Both the position numbers and the translations under genes were made by a program. The notes under the pieces are model-generated. The model had not been told where the DNA came from. It did not search any database and was given only the letters and a program-made list of their open reading frames with translations. 64,000 bases of DNA, taken from assembly GCF_003003285.1 (NCBI RefSeq), contig NZ_PVTP01000011.1:62001-126000 (forward strand), given 5' to 3'. The stretch is from Yoonia maritima. Lineage in GTDB: Bacteria; Pseudomonadota; Alphaproteobacteria; Rhodobacterales; Rhodobacteraceae. This document shows positions 38,629-49,300 of the stretch, piece after piece; within the stretch, counting starts at the first letter, position 1; each line of letters opens with the position of its first letter.

Positions 38629-38643
38629 GGTGCAGGCAAGGCA

Positions 38644-39588
38644 ATGGCCGGACTGACATATAGGCAATTGTCCTTTGACGATTTGAACGATTGGGCGGCT
38701 GATGATCATCAGGCCGCCCTTGATGTTTTTCTGAACACCAGCGCGCATCTGACCAATGATAACTGGGGCGATATGGCGAATGCCGCGCAATCACCCCGTC
38801 AGTTTTTCGAAAGCCACTTTCAACCCGTTTTGATCGAAGACGGTGCACCGATGGTGTTCACCGGCTATTTCGAGCCGCAGCTTGCTGGATCGCGCACAAA
38901 GTCTGAAGCATTTTCAATTCCCATCTATGCGTTGCCCGACGAACCGGCCAAATACACACGTCGGCAGATTGACGAAGACCAACCTCTTGCAGGGCGCGGT
39001 TTGGAAATTGCGTGGCTTTCTGACCCCGTCGATTTGTTCTTTCTGCAGGTCCAAGGATCAGGCCGCATTCAGCTACCCGATGGTACCATGATGCGCGTTG
39101 GCTTCGCAGGCAAGAATGGTCGGGAATATACATCCATCGGAAAGGTTCTTATTGCGCGGCGCGAACTGGCTGAAAGCGATGTGACCCCGGAATCCATCCG
39201 TGACTGGGTTGCCCAAAACAGGACGAAGGGTCAGGCGCTTTTGTGGGAAAACGAAAGCTATGTCTTCTTCAAAGAAATAACCGAGGTTCCCGCAGATCAC
39301 GGCCCTTTGGGCGCATTAGGTGCTTCGATTACTGCGGGTAGATCAATCGCCGTTGATCCAGAAATCACCCCGCTTGGTGCGCCGGTTTGGATTGAAAAAG
39401 CTGGGACGCACCGTCTTATGACTGCCCAAGATATGGGATCGGCGATCAAGGGTGCTCAACGTGCCGACATATTCTTTGGCACTGGGAGCGAGGCTGGGCG
39501 TCTGGCTGGTCAGGTGAATGATGGCGGACGTATGGTTGTCTTGCTGCCAAATGATATGGCGCAGCGAATTTGCGGAAAGACGACCTGA
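38644..39588 (+). CDS. mltA: MltA-domain lytic transglycosylase without a signal peptide
   Basis: A 314-residue protein with MltA and 3D domains (MVFTGYFEPQLAGSRT, VQGSGRIQLPDG, GRSIAVDPEITPLGAPVWIE and the catalytic-Asp region TAQDMGSAIKGAQRADIFFG). Enzymes of this family cleave peptidoglycan to 1,6-anhydro-muropeptides. Unlike most MltA proteins it begins MAGLTYRQLSFDDLNDW with no hydrophobic leader. A TAA in frame five codons upstream rules out a longer start, so export would need another route. Smr starts on its stop codon. Confidence 0.88.
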   Translation: MAGLTYRQLSFDDLNDWAADDHQAALDVFLNTSAHLTNDNWGDMANAAQSPRQFFESHFQPVLIEDGAPMVFTGYFEPQLAGSRTKSEAFSIPIYALPDEPAKYTRRQIDEDQPLAGRGLEIAWLSDPVDLFFLQVQGSGRIQLPDGTMMRVGFAGKNGREYTSIGKVLIARRELAESDVTPESIRDWVAQNRTKGQALLWENESYVFFKEITEVPADHGPLGALGASITAGRSIAVDPEITPLGAPVWIEKAGTHRLMTAQDMGSAIKGAQRADIFFGTGSEAGRLAGQVNDGGRMVVLLPNDMAQRICGKTT

Positions 39589-40175
39589 TGCGGCGGCCAA
39601 GAAACCTTTCTGAAGAAGAGCGTGCGCTGTGGGATAAAGTTGCCGAACGGGCAAAACCACTTGATCCGAAATCGCACGCTGCTGAAAAGGCACCGATCAA
39701 GCCTAAACCAAAACCCCGTGATGTTGGCGGCACACCGATGCCAAACTTTAAGGTTGGACAAAAAGCAAATACGCACCGCCCCCATGATATTTTGCCCAGC
39801 ATCACAGAACGACTAAGCCGTGCACCTGTACATATGGACCACAAATCATTCGGCAAAATGAAACGCGGTAAACTGGTGCCAGAGGCGCGGATCGACCTGC
39901 ATGGAATGACTATGAGCGAGGCACACCCCGAACTCGTTGCATTTATACTTGGGTCGCACTCGATCGGGCGTCGGTTGGTTTTGGTGATCACTGGCAAAGG
40001 CAAAGATCGTGATGATGGCGGAGCCATCCCAACTCGGCAGGGCGTTTTACGACACCAGGTCCCACAATGGCTTGCGCTTCCACCACTAAACCACGCGATC
40101 CTTCAAGTGACGCCAGCGCATTTGAAACACGGAGGCCACGGCGCGTATTATGTGTATTTACGCCGAAGCCGATAG
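39588..40175 (+). CDS. Smr/MutS2-domain protein
   Basis: A 195-residue protein with a basic, low-complexity N-terminal half and a C-terminal Smr domain (about residues 100-190). The signature DLHGMTMSEAHPEL and LVITGKGKDRDDGGAI are present. Smr domains act as nickases or RNA/DNA endonucleases in characterised relatives. I start it at the ATG at 39588 (TGATG overlap with mltA); an upstream TTG at 39570 is less likely. It overlaps the MFS gene tail-to-tail by 18 bp. Confidence 0.85.
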   Translation: MRRPRNLSEEERALWDKVAERAKPLDPKSHAAEKAPIKPKPKPRDVGGTPMPNFKVGQKANTHRPHDILPSITERLSRAPVHMDHKSFGKMKRGKLVPEARIDLHGMTMSEAHPELVAFILGSHSIGRRLVLVITGKGKDRDDGGAIPTRQGVLRHQVPQWLALPPLNHAILQVTPAHLKHGGHGAYYVYLRRSR

Positions 40176-41393
40176 ACGGGTTTGCGCCTTTTTGATCGCT
40201 GGAACCATGGCAAGTGACGCGATCACGAAAGTTGCTGAGTAAAACAAAAGCTGCGTATCGAATTCAAAGCCGAGATCAATCAACCAACCAGATAGTCCCG
40301 GGCCAATCGCGGACCCAAGTACCATCAAAGCAACCGCTGCTGATTTGATGGATCCTATGTGTGCGGTGCCGAAATATGTGCTCCATACGGAACCAGGTAA
40401 CGTTGATTGACCGCCGCCAGCCAATCCCATCAGGATCACACCCAATGCGGACCAGGCTATCGTGGGGGCAAAGGCGTGAACGATGAATGCGACTGAGTAT
40501 GGCAGTAGGTAGATCGGCAATAACCGCCCTACCCCGAATTTATCCACGGCCCAGCCAAACAGGAACGTGGAGCCCATGAATGTGAATGTCCCCAGTGGAA
40601 ATACAGCAACGAATTTCAGATGCTCCCATCCTTTGATTTCTGCAAAGTGGACCTGATGAAACCAGAATGCAGTAGCGAGCATGGGGAACAACGCCATCGC
40701 GGGGGCAAGTGTCCAAAATAGCGGGTGGCGTAATGCCTCGGCGCGAGTCCAGTGTCGTCCGTCCATGCCAACAGCAGTGTCGGACTTTGCCGAGGATTGC
40801 GGAGTTCGTTCGAGTTTGAGCAATCTCCACAAGAGTGGGATCATGAGCAGAATGAAAACTGCGAATCCGACCCAAATTTTTCGCCATTCCATATGAGATT
40901 TTAGCCAGACGCTTGATAGCGGTAGCGCGGCTTCGGCAAGGATAAACCCAAGCGTTGATACAGCGAGCGCACGGCCACGTGTCGCGATGAACCAACGTGA
41001 AATCGCCACGATCGAAATTGTGCTGCTCATGCCCTGGCCAAACAGGCGTAGGCAAAAGATGACAAAAACTAAGCCAAGCACATGTGTATTGAACGCCATG
41101 CCAAGGCAGGACAACGCCAACAATGTCAGAACGACAACACCCAAACTGCGGACGCGAAACCTGTCTGTCAAACCGCCTGCGTAAATCATGACCCCCGCTG
41201 ACGTCATTGTGGCAATCATATAGATCAGCCCCCAATCGCCGTTGGATAGCCCGTATTCTTCGCGGATTTCTCCGGCAAAGACGGCGATCAGAAACGTTTG
41301 GCCAAAGCTAGACAGGAACGATAAAATCGCGCCAACCCCAAGGAATGGCGCGTTTTCACGGATAAAACGGAAATAAGAGGCGAATGAATTCAT
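40158..41393 (-). CDS. Major facilitator superfamily transporter
   Basis: A 411-residue inner-membrane transporter with about twelve hydrophobic helices in two halves. The loop between helices 2 and 3 shows AGGLTDRFRVRSLG, a recognisable MFS motif A; the central loop is near residue 200. Substrate unknown. The start is uncertain: ATG at 41393 (MNSFASYFRF) is used; a GTG at 41414 is possible. It lies 60 bp downstream of hslU in the same orientation, without obvious functional link. Confidence 0.85.
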   Translation of the reverse strand: MNSFASYFRFIRENAPFLGVGAILSFLSSFGQTFLIAVFAGEIREEYGLSNGDWGLIYMIATMTSAGVMIYAGGLTDRFRVRSLGVVVLTLLALSCLGMAFNTHVLGLVFVIFCLRLFGQGMSSTISIVAISRWFIATRGRALAVSTLGFILAEAALPLSSVWLKSHMEWRKIWVGFAVFILLMIPLLWRLLKLERTPQSSAKSDTAVGMDGRHWTRAEALRHPLFWTLAPAMALFPMLATAFWFHQVHFAEIKGWEHLKFVAVFPLGTFTFMGSTFLFGWAVDKFGVGRLLPIYLLPYSVAFIVHAFAPTIAWSALGVILMGLAGGGQSTLPGSVWSTYFGTAHIGSIKSAAVALMVLGSAIGPGLSGWLIDLGFEFDTQLLFYSATFVIASLAMVPAIKKAQTRLSASA

Positions 41394-41453
41394 ACGCCTT
41401 TGGTGATCCTGCACCGCCCAAAAGGAAAGCCCTAATGCAGGGGTGCAGCTAAA

Positions 41454-42761
41454 TCACAACACGTAGCGGCTGACATCCAAGGAACGGGACAATTCGCCAA
41501 GATGCTTTTCAACGAATGCGGCATCTACGGTGATAGCTTCACCACCGCGATCAGGCGCGTTGAAAGACAGGTCTTCGAATACGCGTTCCATCACGGTGTA
41601 CAATCGCCGTGCCCCGATGTTTTCAACGGATTCATTGACCTCTGCCGCGATCTTGGCCAGTGCTTTGATCCCTTCGGGAGAAAACGTCACTATGACTTCT
41701 TCCGTTTTCATCAGTGCGGTATACTGCAGCGTCAGTGCGTTGTCGGTTTCGGTCAGGATGCGGACAAAGTCGTCTTCAGTCAGGGCTTGCAGTTCAACAC
41801 GGATCGGCAAACGGCCCTGTAGTTCAGGCAGCAAGTCTGATGGTTTGGCGACATGGAATGCGCCAGAGGCGATAAACAGGATGTGGTCTGTTTTGATTGG
41901 GCCGTGTTTGGTTGAAACGGTTGTACCTTCGATCAATGGCAGTAGATCGCGCTGAACACCCTCGCGGGAAACATCAGCACCACGTGCGTCAGAGCGTGCG
42001 CAGACTTTGTCGATCTCGTCCAAGAAGACGATGCCATTTTGTTCAACTGCTTCTAGCGCGGCTTTGGTCACTGTCTCATCATCAAGCAGTTTGTCGGCTT
42101 CGTCTGCGATTAGCGCGTCATAGCTTTCTGCGACGGTCATCTTCTTCTTAACCGTGCGGCCACCGCCCATTTTGCCGAACAATTCGCCAATGTTCATCAT
42201 GCCGCCCATTCCGCCGGGCTGGCCAGGTATTTCAAAACCACCCAACGGGTTGGATGTGTCTGCCAGCTCCAGCTCGATCACGGTGTTGTCCAGTTCGCCA
42301 GCCTTCAGCTTGCGTCGGAACATTTCGCGGGTTCCATCGCGGGCATCGGTGCCAGCAACAGCTGTGATAACGCGGTCTTCGGCGGCTTGTTGTGCTTTGG
42401 CTTTGACGTCTTCGCGCATGTGCTCGCGCGTGTCCAAGATTGCAGTATCAACCAGATCACGGATGATTTGTTCAACGTCACGGCCGACGTAGCCGACTTC
42501 GGTGAACTTTGTTGCTTCGACCTTGATGAATGGCGCACGGGCAAGTTTCGCCAAGCGGCGGCTGATCTCGGTTTTACCAACACCAGTGGGCCCGATCATC
42601 AAAATGTTCTTTGGGTAAACTTCATCGCGCAAATCGTCGCCCAATTGCTTACGGCGCCAGCGGTTACGCAGGGCCACAGCCACGGCGCGTTTTGCGTCGT
42701 TCTGTCCAATGATAAACCGATCAAGTTCCGATACGATTTCACGTGGGGTGAGGTCAGTCAT
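41454..42761 (-). CDS. hslU: HslU, ATPase subunit of the HslUV protease
   Basis: A 435-residue AAA+ unfoldase that feeds substrates to HslV. Walker [10 protein letters not shown] is near residue 57, Walker [11 protein letters not shown] near 245, the I-domain insertion spans about 110-240, and the C-terminus ends in the HslV-docking tail SRYVL. The start at 42761 ([14 protein letters not shown]) matches the family. Usually hslV sits directly upstream; here a membrane protein gene and a DM13 gene lie between (hslV at 44363-44917). Confidence 0.97.
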   Translation of the reverse strand: MTDLTPREIVSELDRFIIGQNDAKRAVAVALRNRWRRKQLGDDLRDEVYPKNILMIGPTGVGKTEISRRLAKLARAPFIKVEATKFTEVGYVGRDVEQIIRDLVDTAILDTREHMREDVKAKAQQAAEDRVITAVAGTDARDGTREMFRRKLKAGELDNTVIELELADTSNPLGGFEIPGQPGGMGGMMNIGELFGKMGGGRTVKKKMTVAESYDALIADEADKLLDDETVTKAALEAVEQNGIVFLDEIDKVCARSDARGADVSREGVQRDLLPLIEGTTVSTKHGPIKTDHILFIASGAFHVAKPSDLLPELQGRLPIRVELQALTEDDFVRILTETDNALTLQYTALMKTEEVIVTFSPEGIKALAKIAAEVNESVENIGARRLYTVMERVFEDLSFNAPDRGGEAITVDAAFVEKHLGELSRSLDVSRYVL

Positions 42762-42769
42762 GTCAATCC

Positions 42770-43837
42770 TTACACATGGGATGGAGGCAGGCGGTGCAAT
42801 GGAAAACCAGCCGGCAGCAAACGCAAAGTCCGCGCACGAATTTTTTCCCAAAAAGCACCTAAAAACAGCATGATTGCGCCAAGTAGCAGAACTGTTAGGG
42901 CGACGCCATCGCCATCCAGAACTGTGATTGCAACGGTCACGATATAGCCAATTGCCGTAATCAAAAATGACCGCCGGTCGATGATGATCGCAATAACAGC
43001 GAAGATACCAAGCACAACAAATAGTCCAAAGTTTGCGGCCGACGTCCCTTGGTTCAAGAGAGTCAGGCCGATTGTGTTAATCAAAGCAGGCGCTGCAACG
43101 ACATGCAGCCAAAACCCGTTCGTTGATCGCCGGGTGACGCGATGTGGGTCGCTCATATCGAACATCATGGCGACGGCAAAAACAATAAGCCCCAACACCA
43201 GTGTGATCCACGCAAATGGTCCGCCAGCGGATAGCAAGAAAAGGTCTTTGAATTCGTTAATTTCGCCACCTTTGCTGGCGGTGAACACCATCGAGACAAC
43301 GAAAAACCCGATAGCAAGGATTGCCATCGCAAACGGTACGCGAAAGCGCCACCAATAGATTAGGAGCGAAATCAAACCTAGGAAAAGCGGAAGCGGGATG
43401 CTTTCGAAATTACCCTGACCAACCATAAACGGTTCGGCGAAATAGCTTAGAAAACCAAAGGTCGCGTTGATGATAAACATAATCGCAAGCGTCGATGCGG
43501 GGCCGATCATGCGGCGCTTTCTGATGAAGTATTCTGACAGTAGCCAGATCGCGACAGCGCCAGCCAACGTAACGCCGATGACATAGCGTTTAAGGTCAAC
43601 AATTTCGTCACCTAGCGCGAGCGTAGCAACCGAATACCAACCGATACCAAGAATAAATAATCCGATGATTATGAAGACTTCGTTGAAACCACGAAACAGT
43701 TCGAACGGTTCATCGCCGGGCGACAGATCAGAACCTGATGTTTTCCGCTGTTGCGCAAGCTGCGCCAGATCAGCGGCTTGTCGTTCGGACAATAGGCCGC
43801 TGTTGATCGCAGCGCGTAGGTCATCTGTGTCAATCAT
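42770..43837 (-). CDS. Polytopic membrane protein, unknown function, between hslU and hslV
   Basis: A 355-residue protein with a short soluble N-terminal region ([20 protein letters not shown]) and about nine to ten hydrophobic helices from residue 50 to the C-terminus. The start is placed at 43837 because AAAGG sits seven bases upstream of MIDTDD. The N-terminal region resembles the cytoplasmic part of DUF2157-like membrane proteins, but I do not recognise a function. It is 8 bp from hslU and in the same orientation, so it is probably co-transcribed with it. Confidence 0.8.
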   Translation of the reverse strand: MIDTDDLRAAINSGLLSERQAADLAQLAQQRKTSGSDLSPGDEPFELFRGFNEVFIIIGLFILGIGWYSVATLALGDEIVDLKRYVIGVTLAGAVAIWLLSEYFIRKRRMIGPASTLAIMFIINATFGFLSYFAEPFMVGQGNFESIPLPLFLGLISLLIYWWRFRVPFAMAILAIGFFVVSMVFTASKGGEINEFKDLFLLSAGGPFAWITLVLGLIVFAVAMMFDMSDPHRVTRRSTNGFWLHVVAAPALINTIGLTLLNQGTSAANFGLFVVLGIFAVIAIIIDRRSFLITAIGYIVTVAITVLDGDGVALTVLLLGAIMLFLGAFWEKIRARTLRLLPAGFPLHRLPPSHV

Positions 43838-44000
43838 CGGCATTCCTTTGCGTTCGTCACACCTAAGTGTTGTGGCATGCAACTCCAAGGGTGACACCTT
43901 CCTTTTGCCGTAAGTTGCAGCGCTTCACAAACGCGTGGGGATGATTGTTTGAAAACCAATGCGCTGTACGATTAGCAGCAACAGAAACAGGAGGTTTCCG

Positions 44001-44366
44001 ATGGATAGACGTTCTTTTATCACGGCGTTGCTAAGTACAGCAGCATTGCCAGCATTTGCAGGTGGCCATGGCCGTTTAGGTACATGGGGTGGCATCAATG
44101 GCCATACGGTGACGGGCATCGCTGAAATCGCGGGAAGCGAGATCAACCTGCTTGATGATTTTGTGTTTGATGGCGCGCCGGACCCCAAAGTCGCGCTGGG
44201 CAAAGACGGGGTTTATGACCCCGCCACCATTATGGGACCGCTTGCCAGTGATACTGGTGCATCCCAATATATGGCCCCAGAGGGTATCGATACATCAGCC
44301 TATAACGAGGTCTGGATTTGGTGCGAGGAATTCAACGTCGGTCTTGCCGTCGCACCAATCACTTAA
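44001..44366 (+). CDS. Secreted DM13-domain protein
   Basis: A 121-residue exported protein. The N-terminal Tat-type signal (DRRSFI, then a hydrophobic stretch to AFAGGHG) is followed by a single DM13 domain: [32 protein letters not shown], the tyrosine region [27 protein letters not shown], and a Cys near the C-terminus. DM13 is a proposed electron-transfer or redox fold in secreted proteins; no function is established here. GGAGG precedes the ATG by seven bases. It ends convergently with hslV, sharing TTAA. Confidence 0.85.
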   Translation: MDRRSFITALLSTAALPAFAGGHGRLGTWGGINGHTVTGIAEIAGSEINLLDDFVFDGAPDPKVALGKDGVYDPATIMGPLASDTGASQYMAPEGIDTSAYNEVWIWCEEFNVGLAVAPIT

Positions 44367-44917
44367 CCGATGCTTTCGACTGTCAATTTGCCATTGGTAT
44401 AAACACAAATATCAGCGGCAATTGCCATCGCCTTACGCGCAACTGCTTCGGCGTCCATGTCGCTGTCCATCATGGCGCGACCAGCAGCCAGCGCAAAGTT
44501 TCCGCCGGATCCGATGGCTGCGATATCATGTTCAGGTTCCAGAACATCGCCCGCCCCTGTAATCACAAACAGGTCTTTGCCATCGGTGACGATCAGCATC
44601 GCTTCTAGCTTTTGCAGATATTTGTCTGTGCGCCAATCTTTGGCAAGATCAACACTTGCGCGTGCCAGCTGACCGGGGGTTGCTTCTAGCTTTTTCTCGA
44701 GCCGTTCAAGCAGGGTAAACGCGTCAGCGGTCGAACCCGCAAAACCAGCGATCACATCTTGTCCGCCGGGTGACAGGCGACGCACTTTTCGTGCTGTGCC
44801 TTTGATCACAGTTTGGCCAAGGCTAACCTGCCCATCGCCAGCAATTACAACTTTACCATCCTTGCGCACACCGATGATCGTTGTGCCGTGCCAGCCGGGG
44901 AATTCTTCTTTACTCAT
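44363..44917 (-). CDS. hslV: HslV peptidase subunit of the HslUV protease
   Basis: A 184-residue N-terminal-nucleophile peptidase. After removal of the propeptide the catalytic Thr begins [19 protein letters not shown] (about residue 12). The DYK-like lysine region and the [13 protein letters not shown] segment are intact. The start at 44917 ([11 protein letters not shown]) gives the normal short propeptide. Convergent with the DM13 gene and divergent from the KpsS-like gene. Separated from hslU by 1.6 kb and two genes. Confidence 0.96.
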   Translation of the reverse strand: MSKEEFPGWHGTTIIGVRKDGKVVIAGDGQVSLGQTVIKGTARKVRRLSPGGQDVIAGFAGSTADAFTLLERLEKKLEATPGQLARASVDLAKDWRTDKYLQKLEAMLIVTDGKDLFVITGAGDVLEPEHDIAAIGSGGNFALAAGRAMMDSDMDAEAVARKAMAIAADICVYTNGKLTVESIG

Positions 44918-45018
44918 CAATCTGCTCCTTGCGGGTTGGACACTATATGGCGGTGCGCGCGCGGGCAAACAACCCCGATGGGTTGCCGCCCGCCAGTCAC
45001 CGGGCTAGCGTTCGCGGT

Positions 45019-45927
45019 ATGAGCGACGAAAACACTGTCACATTCTATTTGAACCCTAAACTGCGACGACAAGCCGAACGTGGTAACCATAATTTCATAA
45101 GGCAAGTATGCGCTGTGTTGAAAAGCGCTGGTTTAAAATTTGCTTATGATGGGAATGATGAACTTGGTCGTTTAAATGCAATGGCACGACCGGGGCGTAG
45201 TTTGTTTTTGATGGATGACCCTGTTGATGAACGCGGTCTTAGCTTTCGTAAGACGTATATCTATCCGTTTTGGCACATCGAAAAACAAAGCAAGCGTTGG
45301 GAATGGCCTGTCGCGCAAGAAACATTTGATACCAGCGCAGTGGATCACACCAAAGCAAAGAAGTTCCATCAACGGTGGTGCGAAAAACTGTTTGCAGGCG
45401 AAACCCGAAAAGAAGGGTTTGTATACATGCCTTTGCAGGGGCGTTTAACCGTGCGTCGTTCGTTTCAGTTTTGCAGTCCGATTGAGATGATTGAAACAAC
45501 GCTGCAACATGATCCTGACCGAAAAATTATCGCGACGCTTCACCCGTCAGAAAACTATAGCGATGATGATTTGACGGCGTTGAAGTCACTGGTTGACGCG
45601 AACGGTCGGCTATCCATTCAACACCGTAGTGCGGACATATACCTGCATAATTGCGATTACATCGTGACGCAGAATTCCAGTCTTGGGTTTCACGGATATT
45701 TCTTAGAAAAACCTGTGATCTTGTTTGGAAAAACTGATTTCCATCATATCGGGTTAAATGTGCAAACAATGGGCGTTGCCGAAGCATTTGCTGCGCGCAC
45801 AGATCACACTCCAGACTACGCTGCCTATCTGTTTTGGTTTCTGCAACAACAGGCCATCAACGCAGGACGGCCAGAAACAGAAGAAACCATACGCAAAGTT
45901 TTGCAGGGTCACGGTTGGCCCGTCTGA
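45019..45927 (+). CDS. Capsule-export (KpsS/LipB-like) family protein
   Basis: A 302-residue protein resembling the C-terminal half of capsular polysaccharide export/biosynthesis proteins of the KpsS/KpsC group. It carries TLHPSENYSDDD, DIYLHNCDYIVTQNSSLGFHGYFLEKPVILFG and the DFHHIGLNV segment typical of such glycosyltransferase-like domains. It stands alone, with no capsule genes nearby, so the product it makes is unknown. The start at 45019 (MSDENTVTFYLN) removes an upstream extension lacking similarity. A terminator hairpin follows at 45932-45956. Confidence 0.78.
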   Translation: MSDENTVTFYLNPKLRRQAERGNHNFIRQVCAVLKSAGLKFAYDGNDELGRLNAMARPGRSLFLMDDPVDERGLSFRKTYIYPFWHIEKQSKRWEWPVAQETFDTSAVDHTKAKKFHQRWCEKLFAGETRKEGFVYMPLQGRLTVRRSFQFCSPIEMIETTLQHDPDRKIIATLHPSENYSDDDLTALKSLVDANGRLSIQHRSADIYLHNCDYIVTQNSSLGFHGYFLEKPVILFGKTDFHHIGLNVQTMGVAEAFAARTDHTPDYAAYLFWFLQQQAINAGRPETEETIRKVLQGHGWPV

Positions 45928-45931
45928 AATG

Positions 45932-45956
45932 AAAAAGGGCGCCACAATGGGCGCCC
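45932..45956 (-). terminator. Intrinsic terminator for the trxA operon
   Basis: GGGCGCC pairs with GGCGCCC across a six-base loop (ACAATG), giving a 7-bp GC-rich stem. Read on the minus strand it is followed by TTTTT, as expected for a rho-independent terminator 23 bp after the trxA stop. No T-run follows on the plus strand. Confidence 0.82.
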
Positions 45957-45978
45957 ATAATTCATAATGTCAGACTGC

Positions 45979-46299
45979 TTAGATCGACTCGTCGATCCAG
46001 CCCTGCAAAGCAGCTTTTGGTGCAGCACCTGTTTTGTTCGAAACGACTTCGCCGCCTTTGAACATGAACAGTGCTGGGATGCCGCGAACGCCAAGCTGTG
46101 AAGGCGAATTCGGGTTTTCGTCAACGTTTACTTTGACGATTTTTACTTTGCCATCATACTCGGCAGATAGCTCCTCAAGAGCTGGGCCGATTTGTTTACA
46201 TGGGCCACACCATTCAGCCCAGAAGTCTACGACAACAGGAATATCTGACTGGCGTACTTCGGCGTCAAAGGTTGCGTCTGTTACTGCTACGGTTGCCAT
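45979..46299 (-). CDS. trxA: Thioredoxin
   Basis: A 106-residue cytoplasmic thioredoxin. The active site [10 protein letters not shown] is at about residues 28-37, with the family KVNVDENP and cis-Pro region ([13 protein letters not shown]) downstream. No signal peptide. It is the last gene of the addB-addA-trxA group, 59 bp downstream of addA, and is followed by an intrinsic terminator on the minus strand. Confidence 0.96.
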   Translation of the reverse strand: MATVAVTDATFDAEVRQSDIPVVVDFWAEWCGPCKQIGPALEELSAEYDGKVKIVKVNVDENPNSPSQLGVRGIPALFMFKGGEVVSNKTGAAPKAALQGWIDESI

Positions 46300-46358
46300 T
46301 GGGTCACTCCTTGGCGAATGTCATTGGACGCTGAACCTATGTACCCATCGTGGATTGG

Positions 46359-49300
46359 TCAAGGGATCGAAAGGCCGTTCAGGGTTTCGTGAAGCAGTTC
46401 TTTGGGCAGTTGCATCAATGTCCCCGTGGCCGTCCATAAAATGCCCACACAAACATCGCGATCTGGATAAATTTGGCGCAAGGCAGCGTCGTAGGCTGCC
46501 ATCTGCCGCAAAATTCCCAACGGCGTTTGTGTGGCATGATCAGGCACGATTTGGTTTGACTTGTAATCAATCGCCAAAACGCTGTCTTCGCGGATGATTA
46601 ATCGGTCAATCGTGCCATGAATGCGCCCTATACCATCGATGTCGGCGGTGACATCAATTTCGGTCAAGGCGGCTGGATCCCAAAGATGGGCTAAATCAGG
46701 TTGATCCAAAAGCCGGACAACTTCCTCCACAAGTCCAGGATCGTTGTGTTCCAATACACGCTGGCCAAGCGCTTTACGCTCTTTTGGGTCGGCCTGCGGT
46801 AGGTATTCCAACAGATTGTGGATCGCTGTCCCGCGTTCCATTGCGTCTTCGATATCCGCCCGCGCCGGATCACCGGGCATGATTTTCGCGCCATCAAATT
46901 CCGACGGAGACAACGTTTTGCGAATGGTTAGCTCTGGAACTGGGCCAAAGGTCGGTGCCTCAACTTTCGTTTTGGTGATAGGTTCGGGCTGCAGCAATTC
47001 GCCTGCGTCCCAATCAAGGTGCGCCACGCGCCGCGCTTCCATGTTGTCGATTTGTATTTCGGTATCACCGCGGGCGGCCATGCCGTCTGCAACGATGTTA
47101 TACCAACTGTCGTCACCGTCCCCCACATCACCAGCGGCCCCGACGATCAGCCATTTTTCTGCACGCGTCATCGCAACATAAAGAAGACGCATCCGTTCGC
47201 GGGTTTGCTTGGCGACGAAATCATCTCGGATTTCCTGCATTGCAGAACCCGAAGCCTGCGCCGCAGTTTTCCAGATCACGTGTTCACCAACCGGCAGCAA
47301 TTCGTCTTTAACGTCAACACGGCGTTTGGCAGTGTCGGGCAAAATAACAATCGGCGCTTCAAGTCCCTTGGACCCGTGCACAGTCATCACCCTGATCCGG
47401 TCACCTTGGGCATCCATCTGGCGTTTAACCTCTAGATCATCAGTTTCCATCCACGTCAGGAAACCGGTCAGACTAGGCACCCCTGTGCTTTCGTAGGCGA
47501 GCGCTTGGGAAAGCAGCGCATCAATGCCATCTTCTGCCTCTGGCCCCAACCGCGCCAAAAGTCTGCGCCGCCCATCGTGACGCGTCAGGATACGTTCAAT
47601 CAGGTCATAGGGGCGTAAAAAGTCAGCTTCTTTACGTAAATCACGCAGGATAGCCAAAGTCTCGGAATGGTCTGAATCCCGTAAGGCAGGCCATAGATAT
47701 CCTTTTTCTGGGCGGTGGTGTGCCAGTGTGAAGAGATCCTGTTCTGACCAGCCAAACAATGGGGACCGCAAAGCGGAAGCCAACGAAAGATCATCCTCTG
47801 GCAAGGCAAGAAAGTTCAAAAGTGCCGCAAGGTCTTTGACCGCCAGTTCTGCACCAACGCGTAGACGGTCAGCACCCGCGATCTTTAGACCTGCTGCCTT
47901 ACATGCGCGGATCACTTCAGAAAACAGTTCCGAACGCCGCTGCACTAGGATCAAAAAGTCGCCTTCGGTGATCGGGCGGCGATGGTATTCACCCGAATGC
48001 CCGATTTCCTCTGGCAAGGTTTCGTGCGTGATCATGCGCTTGATCTGTTCCGCCACACGGTTTGCCATCAACACAGTGTGGTCCGTTTCGCTGGGCAGAT
48101 CGATGGGGTCGAACCAGTTGCGGGGTTCATCAACCACCGATTTTTCGACGACAGGCCATAAATCAACGCGCCCCGGCATGTTTTCTTTGAACGCAATGTG
48201 GGTCAGCGTGTCGTCCATCCCGGCGGCGCGGTCACCCGTAAACGTGGCATCCACGACGGACAGGATCGCTTGCGAAGACCGGAACGAATGGTCAAGCGAT
48301 GTGACCTCGAACGGCTTTTCAACGGCGTGGTGGGCATCGCGGAAATGGACCTTCATTTCATCAAAGGCGGCAGGATCAGCGCCTTGGAACGAATAGATCG
48401 ACTGCTTTTTGTCACCCACAACAAACACAGTGCGCTCGCGGTCCGGATGCGCGCCCTCGCCGCTTGCGAATTCTTGGGTCAGTTGTTCGATCACAGCCCA
48501 CTGGGTGGGGCTTGTGTCTTGGGCTTCGTCAACCAGAACGTGGTCAATGCCGCCGTCCAATCGGAACAACACCCACTGCGCCACGTCCCGGTCGGTTAGC
48601 AGTGCCTTGGCTTTGCGGATCAGATCGTCAAAATCCAACGCACCCATCATCAATTTGCGCTGTTCATAGGCCGGCACAAAAATAGCGCCAAACCGATAGA
48701 TCGCAAGCGTGCGGTGCAACGCATTTAGCGCCAGCCGATCTTCGCGAGCGTCTTGAACGCCCAGCATGATGGGTTCCAGATCGTCCATTAGTTCGGCATG
48801 GGCTTCGCGGGTGCCCTTGGTTGGGAAGCTACCGACCTTCGCCCCAAACGGGGATTTGGCCGATGCCCCGAAAAGAAACACGCTTTCTAATAATTCTAGG
48901 TCTTGCAGCGTCCCGGGTGCGGTTGTGCTGACTTTATCAAGTGTTGCTGCAGCCTTGGCTTCGGTCGAACTGCCTTTGGCGCAAATCTTGGCCAGCGCGT
49001 GGATCGTATCAAGGCTTGATTGGCTTAGGACTTGTGAAACAAGCACATCAGCCGAAAGCGTCGGATCGATCCCAAGCGTTTCACACAGTGCTTCGCGTGG
49101 GATACCGTTTGCAAAGGCATCACGTTTGTTCGCGACTTCGGCCGTCAGTTTGGATAGCTCCGCGCCGGTGAAGTATCGCAAAACCTGTTCGACAGCGGGT
49201 GCATCTGGACCAGTGATCAGTTCATCCATGACCTCTGCGCGTAGCAGCTCTGCGGCGCGGTCTTCCATTTCGCGGAACTGCGGGCTCACTTGCGCTTCGA

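Noticed and set aside
42735..42750. Possible third parS (GATTTCACGTGGGGTG) in hslU
   Set aside because: Only the core TTTCACGTG matches; the right arm deviates strongly from the palindrome seen in the two perfect sites.
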